Shown: positions 39,275 to 50,070, counted from the stretch's first letter. The stretch is DNA of 64,000 nt from Arsenophonus sp031446105 (GCA_031446105.1 CP132907.1:620001-684000); one strand, 5' to 3'. A program made the numbers and translations. Notes: generated from the letters alone by a model not told the origin.

Positions 39275-41710
39275 ATTTTTCCTTTATCACAAAAAATAAT
39301 ACTTTTAAAAAATAGTGAAAATCAATAATGCTTATACATATAAAATATTTTTATAGTTTATTAGTATCAAATTATATAATATATTTCTAAATTTTTAATT
39401 TGTTTTTTTTAAAATTTTAATTATATATAACTTTGATAAAAATTAAAGACATAAAAAATATTAGATGTAAAAATAAAAATTTTCTATAGTATATAATAAA
39501 AAATATACATATAGTTATTACTTAATAATATATCTACTTAAAATATTTACATTGGTATTTCTTTTTTAAAATAAATAAAAATAAAAATAAAAAAAACTTT
39601 ATCAATTTTTTTAACTTTTAGTAAAACAAATTATTAAAAAAATATAATTAATTTGCAATCACAAGATATTTTATTAAAAATTTTTAAAAGTACTGAAAAG
39701 TGGTATATGAAAAATATTTATTAAAGATACAAAAATATAAAATATTTTATTTTTTTTACTTTAATAGCCAAAAAAATAATTATTAATTTTATTAAAAAAA
39801 TCTGTTTTATATAAAAAATAATATAATATAAATTTATTTTTAACGATTTTTTTATTTTAATATTAATTTTTTCATATTATATTTAATAAATTTTTAAAAT
39901 ATAATTAAAAAAAATTTTCAAAAATATTTATAATTATATAATATTTTAATAATTATTTTAATTTACAAAATAAAAATCTATAAATTAGTGATAATAAATA
40001 ATTTATTTTTTATAAAATCTCTTAAATTATAAATTATCTAAAAAATTTATAAAAAAAGAAAAAATCTTATAATACAACTATAAAAAATATAAACATTTCT
40101 ACAAAAAAAATATATTTAAAAAAGATTTATTAAAAATATAAAGCATTAAATATTTTATTATATATTTCTTAAATATAAAAAAATAAAATAAAAATAATAT
40201 TATGATATTTTTTAAATATAAAAATAATATAATCATTAACATTTTTATTTATGATTATAAAACAAAAAATTATAATAAGAATTAAAAAATAATTACCATA
40301 AATTATCACTTAAAAAAATATTTTTATTACATAAAAAAATAAATTTTAATGCAATTATTTAAAAAATAAACATCAAACTTATCATAATTTAAAAAATACT
40401 ATTAAAAAAAATAACAAATAAAAAATTAATAAAAAGCAAAAAAAAGATATTTAGTAAAAATATAAATATAAATTGTTTATAATAAAAAAATCATAAAATA
40501 ATTAAAAAAATACATCATATAAGAATCATGAATATTATATATTCATGCTTTTTATTATATATAAAATATAAAAATATATTATTATTTTTTATTATTTTAA
40601 AATAATATATAAAAATTAAAAAAATAACATTTATAAATAATTTTAATATATATTTAATAATATTTTAAAAAAATCTATCAAAATTAAAAATATTGTTTAT
40701 ATTAAAATAATCGCATATATCTTTTTATAGAAAAATAACTATTAATAAAAAAATCAAAAAATATTTTTATATAATTATATTTTTTATAATATACATTACT
40801 TATTAAAAAAATATCTAAAAATAATTAATAAAATTATTTTTTCTTGATAGAAATCAAATTTAATTTTGAAATATCTATAAAATTCTTATATATCAAATAC
40901 CAATATTAATAATAACAAAAATAAAAAAACATTTTATACTATAATATAAATAAAATTTAAGAAATATTTTTTAATACTAAAAATACAATTTTATATAAAA
41001 ACTTTTAAAAGTTTTTATATAAAAATAAGATATTAATATATAACAGAAAATACATAAAAAATAAAATATTTTGTTAATTAATTTATTAAAATTATTACTT
41101 GTTTTTTTTAGATTATAAACATTATTATTTTTTTTGATTTGTTTTAATAAATTTTATTATAAAATATCTATATTTATTTGTCAAATTATAATCTAAGAAC
41201 TTGTGAAAAAACAATATTTTTTTAAAAAATGATAAAAAATAATAAAATCTAAAAATCAAAACAACTTTAAAATTTTAATAAAAAATCATATTTTTAAATA
41301 AAAAACATAATTTATAAAAATTTAATTAAAAAAATTTTTACACTTAAATTTAAATTAAAAAATATATAAAAATACATAAAAAAGTTAAAAATTTGCTTTA
41401 AAAAACATATACAATAAAAATACTTTAAATAAAAAATAAAGATATATAATTTATATTTTGTGTTTTCTTAATTAAAGAATGAAATTAAGAATAATTCTGA
41501 TATTTTTCGTATAAAAACAAAAAAATATATTATTATTTAATATTTAAACTATTTAAAAATTTAATTATCGAAAATTTATTTTAATGCAATTAAAAAAATT
41601 TTTAATAAAAATAATTGAAAATTAAAAAAAATAATAAAAAATATTTTTTATATTTAATTTATATTAAAATAAAAATATTATTCTTAATAAAAACTATTTT
41701 TGGAGAAAAA
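39275..41710. other. 2.4-kb gene desert with a 36-bp palindrome
   Basis: The longest non-coding tract of the window, between yajC and tpiA. E. coli gene order breaks here (min 9 to min 88). It is almost entirely A/T; no remnant of tgt or queA was readable. The one structure that stands out is the palindrome at 40989-41024. Confidence 0.5.
40989..41024. repeat. Perfect 36-bp palindrome without loop
   Basis: Arms 40989-41006 and 41007-41024 are exact reverse complements (TTTTATATAAAAACTTTT and its complement), centred between 41006 and 41007. The next flanking pair does not match. It carries a C/G pair in a tract otherwise nearly free of G and C, about 690 bp upstream of tpiA. Confidence 0.85.
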
Positions 41711-42484
41711 ATGAAATATCCATTAATTATAGGAAATTGGAAACTAAATGGTAATACCAAAATGGTAAAAAATTTTATGAAAAAAACATGTAATATGTTA
41801 AAAAATGTTACTTGTTGTAATATAGTAATTGCACCACCATTACTATATTTAATGGAGGCAAAAAAAATTTTAAATGGTAGTAACATAGAACTTTGTGCGC
41901 AAAATGTTGATATAAATCTTTCTGGATCTTTTACAGGTGAAATTTCTGCAAAAATGTTAAAAGATATTGGAATAAAATATATCATTATTGGGCATTCAGA
42001 ACGGAGAATGTATCATAAAGAAAAAAATTCTTACATTGCAAAAAAATTTTCTATCATAAAATCACAGGGTTTAATACCAGTACTTTGTATTGGTGAAAAT
42101 TATGAAGAATACAATTCTGGAAAAACTAAAGAAGTTTGTAAAAATCAAATTGATCAAATTTTAAATATTTTAGGTGTTAATGCTCTTAAAAACAGCGTTA
42201 TTGCTTATGAACCAATTTGGGCTATTGGTACAGGAACAGCGGCAACTCCAAAACATGCTCAAAAAGTAAGCAAATTTATTCGTGAACATATTAGCAAAAA
42301 AAATCTTAATATTGCAAAAAAAATAATTATTCAATATGGTGGATCACTAAATGAAAACAATGCCAGAGATTTTTTTGCACAATCTGATATTGATGGTGCA
42401 TTAATTGGGAATTCATCACTAAAATCAGATATCTTTTCTGATATTGTGAAAATTGCTGTATCAGAAAAAATCCATAATCTTTAA
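41711..42484 (+). CDS. tpiA: Triosephosphate isomerase
   Basis: Glycolytic enzyme interconverting dihydroxyacetone phosphate and glyceraldehyde-3-phosphate. 257 residues (255 in E. coli). Catalytic Asn9 and Lys11 in GNWKLNG, His95 in IIGHSERR and Glu167 in YEPIWAIGTG are at standard positions; phosphate loop YGGSLNENNA near the end. The ATG at 41711 has GGAG at 41702-41705 and gives the conserved N-terminus; the open frame continues 96 bp upstream but that part is Lys/Ile-rich and unlike the family. It stands alone between two AT-rich gaps, away from its E. coli neighbours. Confidence 0.97.
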   Translation: MKYPLIIGNWKLNGNTKMVKNFMKKTCNMLKNVTCCNIVIAPPLLYLMEAKKILNGSNIELCAQNVDINLSGSFTGEISAKMLKDIGIKYIIIGHSERRMYHKEKNSYIAKKFSIIKSQGLIPVLCIGENYEEYNSGKTKEVCKNQIDQILNILGVNALKNSVIAYEPIWAIGTGTAATPKHAQKVSKFIREHISKKNLNIAKKIIIQYGGSLNENNARDFFAQSDIDGALIGNSSLKSDIFSDIVKIAVSEKIHNL

Positions 42485-43255
42485 TATAAATAAAAATATT
42501 ATTTTTTTTAGAAAAACATATTTTATTTAATTTTATCATATCATAAAAATATTTTTTTAAAATTCAAAAATATAAAAATAAAAAAATATTTTTTAATAAA
42601 AACTTTTTATAAACATCTGATTTATTGAATAAATGTAATTTTACATAAAATATACTTTAAAAATTATAAATATTAAATACATAATGAAATAATAAACATC
42701 AATAATTATTAGCATTCAGAAATATTAATAATTAATTTTTATATTAATTAATTATATAAAAATAAAAAATAATATAAATAAATTTTATATAGTAAAAAAA
42801 ATATTAAAAACGTTAACTAACTATTTATTTATTTTTATTTTAAAAATAAAAAATAATTAGATTTTTTTAAAATCTTAAAAAATAAAATTAAAAAATTGTT
42901 TTATGTAAATTATATTAAAAATATCAAAATTATTTTTTAATACTTTAATTAAAATAAATATATATTTTTTTATTAATGATAATTTTTATTTGTGATAATA
43001 TACTTTATTTTTTTTTAAAATTATATATTTAATAACATTTATTTAAAATAATTTATCAATATTGTATAAAAAAATACATTATTAAACTGTTTAAAATATT
43101 TTTTTATCAAATAAAAAAATAAAGTATATTTTTAAGAAACACAAATTTACAAATCTCCTTAATAAGAAATACATATCTTATTAATTTTAATAAACATTAA
43201 ATTATCTTTAAATAAATTTAAAAAATTATATTTATATTTTTTAAAATTTTATTAT
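42485..43255. other. AT-rich gap between tpiA and lysS
   Basis: About 770 bp between convergent genes, at a break in E. coli gene order (min 88 to min 65). No gene or convincing terminator recognised. Confidence 0.5.
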
Positions 43256-44770
43256 TTACTTGACATTACGTAAAGTTGGAAATAAAATAACATCACGGAT
43301 AGTTTGACTATTTGTTAATAACATTATCATGCGATCAATACCAATCCCTAAACCAGCTGTTGGCGGCAATCCATGTTCTAACGCTAAAATATAATCTTCA
43401 TCATAAAAAATACCATCTTGATTATCTAAATTATTTTTTTGAGAAATTTGCTCAATAAATCGTTTAGATTGTTCTTCTGAATCATTCAATTCAGAAAAAC
43501 CATTACAAATTTCATGTCCAGCAATAAATAATTCAAATCTATCAGCAACCAATACATCCTTGTCACTACGACGAGCCAATGGAGAGACTTCTATAGGATA
43601 TTCAGTAATAAATGTTGGTTGTATTAAATTAGGTTCAACTTTTTTAGAAAAAATCTCAGATTGTAAACGCCCTAATCCCCAATTTTTTTGTATTTGAATA
43701 TTAAATGATTTCATAATCATGCTTACTTTATCAAAATTATCTAAATCAATAATATTTATTTCAGTGCAATATTTGCTTATTGCTTCTTTCATAGTCATTT
43801 GCAAGAATGGTTTTTTAAAATTCAATAAATAATCGCCATATTTGATTTTTGTATTTCCTAAGACTTTTTCTGTAACAGTACGAAATAATTCTTCAATTAA
43901 AACAATAAGATCTTTATAATCAGCATAAGCCATATAAAATTCCATCATAGTAAATTCAGGATTATGCCAAGATGAAATACCTTCATTACGAAAATTACGA
44001 TTAATTTCAAAAATTCGTTCAAAACCACCTATAACCAAACGTTTTAAATAAAGTTCTGGAGATACACGTAAATACATATCAATGTTTAATGTATTATGAT
44101 GGGTAATAAATGGGCGAGCAGATGCGCCACCAGGTATTACTTGCATCATAGGTGTCTCAACTTCTATAAAATTTTTATTAAGCATAAAATTTCTTAAAAT
44201 AGAAAGTACTTTTGAGCGAATTAAAAAAATTTTTCGTGATCTATTGTTTACAATTAAATCTAAATAACGTTGACGATAACGTATTTCTTGATCTGTAAGT
44301 CCATGAAATTTATCTGGCAAGGAACGCAATGCTTTTGTTAATAAACAAATTTTATTACAACGTATTGTTAATTCACCTGTTTTGGTTTTAAACAATTTTC
44401 CTGTAACACCTATAATATCCCCCAAATCTAATTCTTTAATTTTTTTTTGATAAATATTTTTACTTAAATCATTAGAAGAAATATAAATTTGAATGCATCC
44501 TCCCATATCTTGTAAAGTGATAAAGGCAGCCTTTCCAATAATTCTTCTTGTAATAATCCTTCCTGCAACAGAAAATTTAAGATTTAAATTAATAAGAATA
44601 TTAGAATCTTGGTCATTATATTTTTTATGTAAATCACTAGATAAATATTCACGACGAAAATTATTAGGAAAAGCAATATTATCATCACGAATTTTTATTA
44701 ACTTATCTCGACGAGTTTTAAATTCATTATTTAAATGAATAAATTCTTTCTCATCTTTCTTTTGAAACAT
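43256..44770 (-). CDS. lysS: Lysyl-tRNA synthetase (class II)
   Basis: Charges tRNA-Lys in the cytoplasm. 504 residues (505 in E. coli). N-terminal OB-fold anticodon domain about 55-150 (FSVAGRIITRRIIGKAAF, GDIIGVTGKLFKTKTGELTI); class II core with motif 1 near 190-215 (NFMLNKNFIEVETPMMQ), motif 2 ERIFEINRNFRNEGIS with NPEFTMMEFYMAY, and motif 3 GLGIGIDRMIMLLTN near the C-terminus. It lies 9 bp after prfB, the conserved prfB-lysS pair of enterics. Confidence 0.97.
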   Translation of the reverse strand: MFQKKDEKEFIHLNNEFKTRRDKLIKIRDDNIAFPNNFRREYLSSDLHKKYNDQDSNILINLNLKFSVAGRIITRRIIGKAAFITLQDMGGCIQIYISSNDLSKNIYQKKIKELDLGDIIGVTGKLFKTKTGELTIRCNKICLLTKALRSLPDKFHGLTDQEIRYRQRYLDLIVNNRSRKIFLIRSKVLSILRNFMLNKNFIEVETPMMQVIPGGASARPFITHHNTLNIDMYLRVSPELYLKRLVIGGFERIFEINRNFRNEGISSWHNPEFTMMEFYMAYADYKDLIVLIEELFRTVTEKVLGNTKIKYGDYLLNFKKPFLQMTMKEAISKYCTEINIIDLDNFDKVSMIMKSFNIQIQKNWGLGRLQSEIFSKKVEPNLIQPTFITEYPIEVSPLARRSDKDVLVADRFELFIAGHEICNGFSELNDSEEQSKRFIEQISQKNNLDNQDGIFYDEDYILALEHGLPPTAGLGIGIDRMIMLLTNSQTIRDVILFPTLRNVK

Positions 44771-44779
44771 TATTTCCCT

Positions 44780-45878
44780 CTATAATCCTGCTTTTAAACT
44801 TGCTTCGATAAATTTATCTATATCTCCATCTAAAACAGCTTGGATATTACAATTCTCAACACCTGTTCGTAAATCTTTAATACGAGGATTATCCAACACA
44901 TAAGAACGAATATGATTACTCCAACTAATATCGACTTTATTTTTTTCTAAAGCTTTTTTATCAGCATTTTTCTTTTGAATTTCTAATTCATATAATTTAG
45001 ATTTTAATCTTCTCAATGCTTGCTCTTTATTTTTATGTTGTGAACGATCATTTTGACATTGGGTAATAATTCCAGTAGGAATATGAGTGATTCTTACTGC
45101 TGATTCTGTTTTATTTACATGTTGACCACCAGCTCCTGATGCTTTATAAACATCAATACGTAAATCTACTGCATTAATTTCAACATCAATGGAATCATCT
45201 GTTTCAGGATAAACAAAAACAGAACTAAAAGAAGTATGACGACGTCTGTTTGAATCAAAAGGACTTTTACGCACTAACCGATGAATACCTGTTTCAGTGC
45301 GCAACCACCCATAAGAATATTTACCAATAATTTTTATTGTTGCAGATTTTATACCTGAAATATCATTATTTAAGATTTCAATTATTTCTGTTTTAAATTT
45401 TTTTGAATCAGACCAACGCAAATACATTCTCATTAACATATTAGTCCAATCTTGCGCTTCAATGCCACCTGAACCAGATTGTAAATCAAGATAACAATTA
45501 TTAGAGTAAGATGCTTTTGAAAAAAGGTTATAAAATTCTAAGTTTTTAATTTGCTTTTGAAGATTATCTAATTCAATAATTAAATATTTAAATATTTCTA
45601 AATCATTAGATTCTAAGGCTACTTCAAAAAATTCTGATATTTCTGATAAATTATCAATTAAAAAATTTATTTCTTTGATTATTATTTCAATAGAAGAATA
45701 TTCTTGATTTAAAGATTTAAATTTTTTAAAATTTTTCCATATTTTTTGTTTTTTAAGTTCTATTTTTATTACTTCTAACCGATATTTTTTGTGATCGTAA
45801 TCAAAGATACCTCCTCAACGAATGGATTTGTTTATGCATATTTTTTATTTTATTTTTTATAACATGACTGTCAAACAT
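44780..45878 (-). CDS. prfB: Peptide chain release factor 2, with programmed +1 frameshift
   Basis: Releases finished proteins at UAA and UGA. The gene is in two frames. The first runs from ATG 45878 for 25 codons (MFDSHVIKNKIKN...RRYL) to an in-frame UGA at 45803-45801; the second resumes at GAT 45802 and runs to 44780. Shifted by one base, the product is 365 residues, exactly the E. coli length, with SPF at 205-207 and GGQ at 250-252. Residue 246 is Ala, as in most bacteria and unlike E. coli K-12 (Thr). The junction keeps the regulatory signal (separate entry), so this is not a pseudogene. recJ, upstream in E. coli, is absent. Confidence 0.97.
45801..45815 (-). promoter_or_regulatory. RF2 programmed +1 frameshift site
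   Basis: On the minus strand the site reads AGGAGG TAT CTT TGA followed by TTAC. It has an internal Shine-Dalgarno sequence at 45815-45810, the slippery CTT codon (45806-45804) and the UGA stop. E. coli has AGGGGG TAT CTT TGA at the same codon (26). Low RF2 slows termination at UGA and lets the ribosome slip, so RF2 controls its own synthesis. The SD here is closer to consensus than the E. coli one. Confidence 0.95.
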
Positions 45879-46443
45879 ATTTTTTATCTTTTTTTTGTTT
45901 TATTAAATATCTATTATAAAAATTTATAAAATATATATTTTTTTTATTTAATCTAATATAATAAATATAATAGAAATTTAAAAAAAACATATAATAGATC
46001 TATTTAAAAACAATAATTAAATGAAAATAAGTATCATAATATTATATCGTTAATTTTAATACTACAATATTAATATTAGATTTTATTAATTATTGCAAAT
46101 AAAAATAAAAATTTTTATGTAATAAAAAATAATTAATATAAAAACATAACATTTTAATTGTTTTATAATTAAAAAAATTTTACAATAAAATTTTATTTTT
46201 TTTAAATATTTTTAATAGCTTACATTGAATTTTATTGCATTATATTTAAAAAATCTAAAAAATATTTACAGTTTACGAATATTCAAAATATTACTATCTT
46301 AATATATAAAAAATATTTTTATATTTTATAAAAAAATATATAAATTTTTATATTATTATTAATATTTTATAATAAAAAATATTATTTAAACTATTTTTTA
46401 ATTTAATTAATTTTATAAAAATAATTTAAAAATTTATTATTTA
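45879..46443. other. AT-rich gap between aroE and prfB
   Basis: About 565 bp at a break in E. coli gene order (min 65 to min 74). It must contain the prfB promoter; no gene recognised. Confidence 0.5.
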
Positions 46444-47277
46444 TCAGATATTTTTAATTTTTTTTATTTTATTCAAAACAAATCTGATATCAGGTAATAT
46501 TCCATACCATAATTTAACAGAAAAAGCTGCTTGACTAACTAACATACCAATACCATCGGCACATGCTAATACTCCACTTTCCTTAGCAAATTCTAAAAAA
46601 GATGTTTTTTTATTATTAAATGAATAAAACATATCATAACAAAAATTTTTTTTATTAAATATTTTATAAGAAATATCAGGGATATCTCCATAGAGACTAG
46701 AAGATGTTGCATTAATAATCAAATCATATTTTTGTGTATTAACAAATTCCATTTTTAATAAGCTTATATCACCCATAGATAAAAATCTTTTAATAAGTAT
46801 TTTAGCTTTATTAAAAGTACGATTTGTTAGTGTTATCCTACATCCGTAGTTTAAAAGAGAAGGTATAACACCAGAAGACGCACCACCAGCACCTACTAAT
46901 AAGATATGCATCCCTTTTTTAATAAAATTTAAACGTTTAAGATCAAAAAGTAAACCAACTCCATCAGTATTATCACCTAATAATTTTTTATTATTTAATT
47001 TTTTAATAGTATTAATAGATCCAGAAAAATAAGCTCGATTAGTAAGTTGATCAACTTTTTTATATGCTAATTCTTTAAAAGGCAATGTAATATTGGCTCC
47101 ATTTCCTCCTAACTTAAAAAAAATATTTAATTCTTTTTCAATTTTTTTTACAGCTACTAATTTTTTTGTATAAGAATATGGAATACCAATTTGCTGAGCA
47201 AATAACTTGTGAATAAATGGTGATTGAATATGAGATACTGGATTTCCAAATATTACAAATTTTTTTTTAAAATTAAT
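46444..47277 (-). CDS. aroE: Shikimate dehydrogenase, apparent ATT start
   Basis: NADPH-dependent reduction of 3-dehydroshikimate in the aromatic pathway. The frame aligns with E. coli AroE from KFVIFGNPVSH to the C-terminus, 277 residues from the ATT at 47277 (272 in E. coli). Lys68 in NITLPFKE, Asp in LLGDNTDGVG and the NADP loop VGAGGASSGV are kept. No ATG or GTG occurs in frame before residue 65; the first alternative, TTG at 47085, would remove most of the substrate domain. ATT overlaps the tsaC stop by 5 nt (GATTAA), so translation could be coupled. The first Ser of the shikimate-binding SxS motif is Ile17 (HIQSP instead of HSKSP). It may be functional with a rare start, or in early decay. 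Confidence 0.82.
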   Translation of the reverse strand: MNFKKKFVIFGNPVSHIQSPFIHKLFAQQIGIPYSYTKKLVAVKKIEKELNIFFKLGGNGANITLPFKELAYKKVDQLTNRAYFSGSINTIKKLNNKKLLGDNTDGVGLLFDLKRLNFIKKGMHILLVGAGGASSGVIPSLLNYGCRITLTNRTFNKAKILIKRFLSMGDISLLKMEFVNTQKYDLIINATSSSLYGDIPDISYKIFNKKNFCYDMFYSFNNKKTSFLEFAKESGVLACADGIGMLVSQAAFSVKLWYGILPDIRFVLNKIKKIKNI

Positions 47278-47842
47278 CTTTTCTATATAAATAACCTGTT
47301 ATTATATCACGAATTTCTGATGGATTTTTATGTCCACCAACTACACCATCTAAAATAAACACCTGATTATTAAATTTCAAAATTACCTCTTCTTTTGTTC
47401 TACAAGGTGGTTCTCCATTTAAATTAGCACTAGTAGAAATTAATGGTTTACCATAAAAGAAACACAAATCTTTAATTAATTTAAAGTTTATAATTCTAAC
47501 TGCAATTGAATGAAAAGTTCCTATTAAAAATTTTGAAATATTTTTTTTAGCAGGTAGCACCCATGTAATAGGTTTTTTATTCATAGAAAAAATTATTTTT
47601 TTTTGTTTAACAGTTAATTTTTGATCATCAATATATGGAATTAATTGTTCATAAGACGATGCTATTAAAATAAAACCTTTTTTCCATGAACGCTTTTTTA
47701 GTAAAAATAATTTATGAATTGCTTCTTCATTATCAGGATCACATCCTAATCCAAAAACAGCTTCTGTTGGATAAGCTATAATTTCACCTTTTTTTAAAGC
47801 CATAATAATATTATGAAAAGAAAAAAATATTTCATTAAACAT
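47273..47842 (-). CDS. tsaC: Threonylcarbamoyl-AMP synthase TsaC
   Basis: Makes threonylcarbamoyl-AMP from threonine, bicarbonate and ATP for the t6A37 modification of ANN-decoding tRNAs. 189 residues (190 in E. coli). YrdC-fold motifs: GEIIAYPTEAVFGLGCDPDN near 19-38, LKKRSWKKGFILIAS near 48-62, and PLISTSANLNGEPPCRT near 133-149. It overlaps aroE, its E. coli operon partner. topA-like yrdD, smg and dprA, upstream in E. coli, are missing. Confidence 0.95.
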   Translation of the reverse strand: MFNEIFFSFHNIIMALKKGEIIAYPTEAVFGLGCDPDNEEAIHKLFLLKKRSWKKGFILIASSYEQLIPYIDDQKLTVKQKKIIFSMNKKPITWVLPAKKNISKFLIGTFHSIAVRIINFKLIKDLCFFYGKPLISTSANLNGEPPCRTKEEVILKFNNQVFILDGVVGGHKNPSEIRDIITGYLYRKD

Positions 47843-48548
47843 TTTTATTAATTTTATATAATTTTATTAAAAATATGCAATGTAACAAAATTCACACATA
47901 AATTTTAAAAAAATATCTTTAATATTTTTATTATAGAAATAAATCTAAAAATATATTTTAAATGAAAAAATAAAATATACAAAAAAAATAATAGTAAATC
48001 AATATTTATATTTTTCTATATAAATTTTTTTTAAATACAATTTTAATACAAATATAAATGTTATATTAAATATTATTTTTATAATTAAACTATTATGCTT
48101 TTTTATGTAAAAAATTTAATTTTTTATTTTATATAAATTTAAATATAATATTTTTTTATAAAAAGATATTAATAAAATTCAAATTATCAAAACATAAAAA
48201 AATTTTTACCAAATAAAGATATAAAAAATAAAAAAATAAATAATATAATGAGTTTATATTATTTTTATTAAAAATAAATTTATTGTATAATTAATAGCTA
48301 ATTTATATAAATTAAAAAAATATATGAAAATATAAAAAATAATATTTATTTTAAAAAACTATTGATGATTAAATTCAAAAATCCAAAAATAAAAAATATA
48401 TTAGCAATAAAAACTACCGAATATTAAAATAATAAATTATTTAATAAATACTATAATCTTTTTTATAAAAATTAAAATAATAAATAAAAAAATAAAAAAA
48501 TAACATACATCTTTAAATTTAAATTACCATGAAAATAAAATTAAAAAT
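47843..48548. other. AT-rich divergent gap between tsaC and def
   Basis: About 700 bp holding the promoters for two divergent gene sets. yrdD, smg and dprA lie here in E. coli; nothing of them was readable. Confidence 0.5.
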
Positions 48549-49076
48549 ATGTCAATATTAAATATATTATATTATCCAGACGAACGTTTAAGAAATATTG
48601 CAACTACTGTAAAAAAAATTGATTCAGAAATCGAACATACAGTAAACAATATGTTCGAAACAATGTATAAAAAAAAAGGAATTGGATTAGCTGCAACACA
48701 AGTTAATATTCATAAAAGAATTATTGTTATTGATATTTCAACATCTTTTTCTGAAAAAATAATATTAATAAATCCTATTATATTAGAAAAATCTGGATCA
48801 GTAAAAAGTGAAGAAGGATGTCTTTCTATACCAGAACAACATGCATTTATTTCTCGTTATAAATATATTAAAGTAAAAGCATTTGATATAAAAGGTAAAA
48901 AGTTTGAATTAAAAGATGAAAGTTTACTTTCTATTTGTATTCAACATGAAATTGATCACCTAAATGGAAAATTATTTATTGATTATCTTTCACCATTAAA
49001 ACGTCAACGCATTTTAAAAAAAATTAAAAAAAATAAACGAATGAAAGAAAAAATAGGAATTGTTAAAAAGTGTTAA
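48549..49076 (+). CDS. def: Peptide deformylase
   Basis: Removes the formyl group from new proteins. 175 residues (169 in E. coli). Metal and catalytic motifs: GIGLAATQVN at 44-53, EGCLSIP with Cys91 at 89-95, and QHEIDH with His133, Glu134 and His137. The last ten residues are a lysine-rich extension. Overlaps the fmt start by 7 nt; def-fmt is the conserved formylation pair. Confidence 0.97.
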   Translation: MSILNILYYPDERLRNIATTVKKIDSEIEHTVNNMFETMYKKKGIGLAATQVNIHKRIIVIDISTSFSEKIILINPIILEKSGSVKSEEGCLSIPEQHAFISRYKYIKVKAFDIKGKKFELKDESLLSICIQHEIDHLNGKLFIDYLSPLKRQRILKKIKKNKRMKEKIGIVKKC

Positions 49077-50023
49077 ATTCTTTACGAATAATTTTTGCTG
49101 GTACTCCTGATTTTGCAGCACAACATTTAGAAGTACTACTGAAAAAAAAAGATAAATATAAAATTATTGGAGTTCTAACACAACCTGATAAACCATCAGG
49201 AAGAGGAAATAAACTGAAATCAAGTTCAGTAAAAATACTAGCTAATAAAATGAACATTCCTGTTTTTCAATCAAAAACATTAAAAACAATAGAAAGCCAA
49301 AATTGGATTAAAACAAAAAATGCTGATATTATGGTTGTGATTGCATACGGTATTATTATACCTGAAATAATACTAAATCTTCTACCTATGGGATGCATAA
49401 ATGTTCATTGTTCATTATTACCGAGATGGAGAGGAGCTGCACCAATTCAACATTCTATTTTATTTGGAGATAAAAAAACAGGAATTAGTATTATTCAAAT
49501 GGATGTCGGAATAGATACAGGAAATATACTTTATCAAATAGCTTGTCCAATAGAAATATACGATACAACTAAAACACTATATCAAAAATTAGAAAAAATT
49601 GGGCCTATAGCTCTAAAACGCACGCTTGATTTGCTTACTTTTGGAAAAATAAAATCAAAAAAACAAAATAATATTTTTGTTACATATGCAAAAAAAATTA
49701 AAAAAAAAGAAGCACTAGTTAATTGGAGATTATCAGCAATACAAATTGAACGATGTATCAGAGCATTTAATCCTTGGCCAATCAGTTATTTTATTATTAA
49801 AAATATACAAATAAAAATATGGGATGCTCAAGTTATTTTTGAAAATACTCATTTATCTCCTGGGACAATTTTAAAAATTAATCAAACAGGTTTAAAAATA
49901 ATGACATCAAAAAATACTTTAAATATTTTAAAGATACAACCAGAAGGAAAAAAAATAATGTTAGTAAAAAATTTTATAAATTCTCATAATAAATTATTTA
50001 TTCCAGGAAATATAATTAATTAA
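49070..50023 (+). CDS. fmt: Methionyl-tRNA formyltransferase
   Basis: Formylates initiator Met-tRNA using 10-formyl-tetrahydrofolate. 317 residues (315 in E. coli). IIFAGTPDFAAQHLE near 7-21; catalytic region CINVHCSLLPRWRGAAPIQ near 112-130 with Asn, His and the following Asp in MDVGIDTG; C-terminal tRNA-binding OB domain with CIRAFNPWPISYF. The GTG at 49070 gives MLNSLRIIFAGTPDF like E. coli MSESLRIIFAGTPDF and overlaps the def stop, so translation is coupled. Confidence 0.97.
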   Translation: MLNSLRIIFAGTPDFAAQHLEVLLKKKDKYKIIGVLTQPDKPSGRGNKLKSSSVKILANKMNIPVFQSKTLKTIESQNWIKTKNADIMVVIAYGIIIPEIILNLLPMGCINVHCSLLPRWRGAAPIQHSILFGDKKTGISIIQMDVGIDTGNILYQIACPIEIYDTTKTLYQKLEKIGPIALKRTLDLLTFGKIKSKKQNNIFVTYAKKIKKKEALVNWRLSAIQIERCIRAFNPWPISYFIIKNIQIKIWDAQVIFENTHLSPGTILKINQTGLKIMTSKNTLNILKIQPEGKKIMLVKNFINSHNKLFIPGNIIN

Positions 50024-50070
50024 AAAAATATCAAAGAAAAATACCATTTTAATATAGGAAATGATTTTAA

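Noticed and set aside
41615..41710. N-terminal extension of tpiA
   Set aside because: The open frame extends upstream, but a GGAG site stands directly before ATG 41711 and the family N-terminus begins there.
44780..45439. prfB as a truncated 219-residue gene starting at 45439
   Set aside because: The upstream sequence continues in frame to the programmed frameshift site and restores the exact RF2 length.
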